A DNA stretch of 23,894 nt, taken from the IMG/VR virus record IMGVR_UViG_3300047384_000197, positions 1 to 23,894 of that record; one strand, 5' to 3'. Shown here piece by piece: positions 22,041 to 23,894 of this stretch. The notes beneath the pieces were generated by a model. That model was not told the origin of the DNA. It saw nothing but the letters and a program-made list of their open reading frames with translations, and made no database searches. The stretch's first letter is position 1. Every line of letters starts with the position of its first letter. The position numbers and the translations under genes were made by a program. This DNA is from a virus.

Positions 22041-22766
22041 ATGAGTAAATATATTACTATAAAAGATATAGTTAACGATCTTCAGGTAATGATAGATGAT
22101 ACGTCTTACGATAAAGACGCTCAGATCTATCAGCTTAGGTTGTTAGCACTTCAAGGCCTTAGGGAGCTTACGTTTGATGCAGAGCAAAGAGTTAAAGCTG
22201 TGGATAAAGTGGTAAACTCTAACTTATCCTTTGCAACCCCTAACGATTTAGTTAACATAAAAAGAATAGGGTTTTTAGATGATGAAAATGTTTTTCACCC
22301 TTTCTCTAACGACAATAATTTAAGCCTTTTGGTGGGGTCTAAAGCTAAAAATATTAGTGGGTCTAAAGACGATGAAAATAACCCTTACTACCACACAGAC
22401 TTAGGTAAAAAGTTTGGTGTAGGAGGAGGTCAAAACTCTTTAGGGTACTATAGACATGACAGAGAAGATAACATTATATTTTTCTCTTCTAACTTAAAAG
22501 GAAAAACAGTTTATTTAGAGTATATAGCTGACACAGCAACATCCACTAATCCAAAGGTTCACGTTTTTTGTGAAGAGGCTTTGAGGTGTTATGTATACTA
22601 CAAGTACATTCAGCGTAAGCGTGGCGTTCCTGCTAACGAAAAACAAATGGCTAAAAGAGCCTACTACAACGAGAAAAGATTAGCTAGAGCTCGAATGATG
22701 AACTTTAGCAAAGAACAGGCTATGCAAGTCTCTAGAAAAGCATTTAAACAATCTCCAAAGATTTAA
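22041..22766 (+). CDS. tail tubular / connector protein, T7 gp11-like (241 aa)
   Basis: Short N-terminal helix (KYITIKDIVNDLQVMIDD), DAQIYQLRLLALQGLRELTF, then DLVNIKRIGFLDDENVFHPF, a Gly/Asn-rich linker (KKFGVGGGQNSLGYY), a strand pair IIFFSSNLKGKTVYLEYIAD, and a C-terminal helical end with FCEEALRCYVYYKYIQRKRG. The LPxD-like loop (FATPNDLVNIK) and the strand plus AL..Y.Y..Y.Q...G ending are the pattern of the gp11-like/neck adaptor fold. It starts 2 nt after the previous gene and ends 6 nt before the stabilisation protein. It joins head to tail. Confidence 0.7.
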   Translation: MSKYITIKDIVNDLQVMIDDTSYDKDAQIYQLRLLALQGLRELTFDAEQRVKAVDKVVNSNLSFATPNDLVNIKRIGFLDDENVFHPFSNDNNLSLLVGSKAKNISGSKDDENNPYYHTDLGKKFGVGGGQNSLGYYRHDREDNIIFFSSNLKGKTVYLEYIADTATSTNPKVHVFCEEALRCYVYYKYIQRKRGVPANEKQMAKRAYYNEKRLARARMMNFSKEQAMQVSRKAFKQSPKI

Positions 22767-22772
22767 TAGATA

Positions 22773-23894
22773 ATGGCAAAGGATAAAAGAGTATTTACGG
22801 GTGGGATGGATAAAGATTCTGATCCTCGTCTTATTAAGAATGGTGATTATCGACACGCAGAAAACATAAGGAATATAGCATCTTCAGATGGCACTTCTGG
22901 TTCTGTAGAAAACATAGAGTCTACTCAAAAAGTTAATTATAACTTTAAGGGAGAGCAAAAAGATGACATTATTGAAATTGATGGAGACAAGCTTTCTACA
23001 ATTCCTGTAGCTGCAGCTTATTACGCTCAAGAAATTACTTTTAAACACCTTGGAGGAAATAAAGAGGGTTGGGCAAATGGCCTACAAAATTCTTTTGACA
23101 TTTTATCTCACACCCCAGAAGGATCTTTACTTCCTATAGGCCATACTTGGTCTGGTAACGGCAAACTAAGGTGGAACGTGTCTGAGTTTACGCCTACGCC
23201 AGAACTTTTGTGGAATGTTTTTAACGAAGAAACTGGTACAGCAAGCATAAACATACCTATAGTAGATTTAAACACTGGAGAGTGGGAAACTGCTTCTTCT
23301 ACTGTTGATTTTTTAAAGTCTGATATTTTAGCCCATGAAACGGGTAACGAGGTAACTCTGACGATTATAGCTGACAAACCAGGGGTTCCTTTTTTGTTAG
23401 ATTTTAGCAGCCCAGGAGATAGTGTCTACTGGAGTCAAACTATAGAAGAGTTTCCCCCTGCTGGTAAATTAAACATAACAGGAGGACCAAACGATGTTAT
23501 CTGGTCACAAATAGTTTTGTCCTCTCAGTCTACCTACCAGTCTGAAAACAATAGTACTTCAGCTTTAGATAGCTTTTTAGACTCTAATCAAGACACTTAC
23601 ACTCCACCTGTTTCCTTGGAAGGAAACGCCTTAACTCAATGGACTTTAAGGTTTGTAGGGCTTGAGCCAACTACGCCTGATGAAGCAAATAACATAAAAT
23701 TATTTTCTTACACTAGAAACTCAAACAACTCTATTGAGGTTATTCCATTTCTTGAGTTTGGAGAGGGGCTCTATGATACTGGTGACTTTTATGAGTTTAA
23801 CTCTAATCAGGTAAATATTTCAAACTCTCTTTTTGATACTTTTAATAATTTTGAAGAGATAGTTTTACACAAAGGATTTGAGTCTTCTATTCAG
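22773..23894 (+). CDS. tail stabilisation protein, crAss-like / gp10-gp12-like (partial)
   Basis: The frame opens at ATG 22773 (MAKDKRVFTGGMDKDSDPRL) and is open to the window edge, 374 codons with no stop. The start block F.GGMD.D..PRLI..GDYRHAENIRN (residues 8-34), then GTSGSVENIESTQ, is the signature I associate with the stabilisation protein of crAss-like podoviruses and the P22 gp10/T7 gp12 group. The rest is beta-rich. It closes the portal-tail junction and forms the tail tube. The C-terminal part lies beyond the window. Confidence 0.75.
   Translation, partial: MAKDKRVFTGGMDKDSDPRLIKNGDYRHAENIRNIASSDGTSGSVENIESTQKVNYNFKGEQKDDIIEIDGDKLSTIPVAAAYYAQEITFKHLGGNKEGWANGLQNSFDILSHTPEGSLLPIGHTWSGNGKLRWNVSEFTPTPELLWNVFNEETGTASINIPIVDLNTGEWETASSTVDFLKSDILAHETGNEVTLTIIADKPGVPFLLDFSSPGDSVYWSQTIEEFPPAGKLNITGGPNDVIWSQIVLSSQSTYQSENNSTSALDSFLDSNQDTYTPPVSLEGNALTQWTLRFVGLEPTTPDEANNIKLFSYTRNSNNSIEVIPFLEFGEGLYDTGDFYEFNSNQVNISNSLFDTFNNFEEIVLHKGFESSIQ

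Overview
The window is about 24 kb of an AT-rich tailed-phage genome, most likely a podovirus-type phage of a (probably marine) member of the Bacteroidota. Evidence for the host group: promoters fit the Bacteroidota pattern TTG-N19..21-TAnnTTTG, start codons follow A-rich leaders instead of Shine-Dalgarno sequences, and the large terminase, portal, major capsid, connector and stabilisation-protein set resembles that of crAss-like and related Cellulophaga podoviruses. No integrase or other lysogeny gene is seen.

Layout. (1) 1-1630, minus strand: a strong promoter (1599-1630) starts a transcript whose first ~550 nt have no long reading frame but are densely structured: a hairpin at the predicted start, a long-range closing helix, a UUCG-capped hairpin and many others. 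I call this a candidate large ornate non-coding RNA. It is followed by two small genes and an ArdC-like antirestriction/ssDNA-binding gene that runs off the left edge. (2) 1631-2033: a gene-free divergent control region with a 13-bp direct repeat and a 12-bp palindrome. (3) 2034-3190: a lysine-rich protein, a one-TM protein and an HNH endonuclease. (4) 3187-7327, minus strand: a winged-helix regulator, a large lysine-rich protein, a repeat-containing tail fibre and two small beta-rich structural proteins. (5) 7425-11801, plus strand: a small virion-type protein, a holin-like protein, three small basic Cys-containing proteins, a one-TM protein, a secreted thioredoxin-fold protein lacking both active-site cysteines, an M15 peptidase endolysin, a 3-TM holin and a second fibre. 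(6) 11811-23894, plus strand: a tandem GroES-like co-chaperonin, terminase large subunit, portal, probable scaffold, major capsid protein, a small capsid-associated protein, connector proteins and a tail stabilisation protein cut by the right edge.

How it works together: region 6 builds and fills the head, with the phage GroES-like protein probably steering host GroEL toward capsid folding. Region 5 opens the cell. Regions 4 and 5 supply host-recognition fibres from two divergent operons. Region 1 looks like an early host-takeover operon led by the structured RNA. The RNA is the most interesting element: its size and architecture recall ROOL and GOLLD, large phage-associated RNAs, but I cannot assign it to either family from sequence alone.
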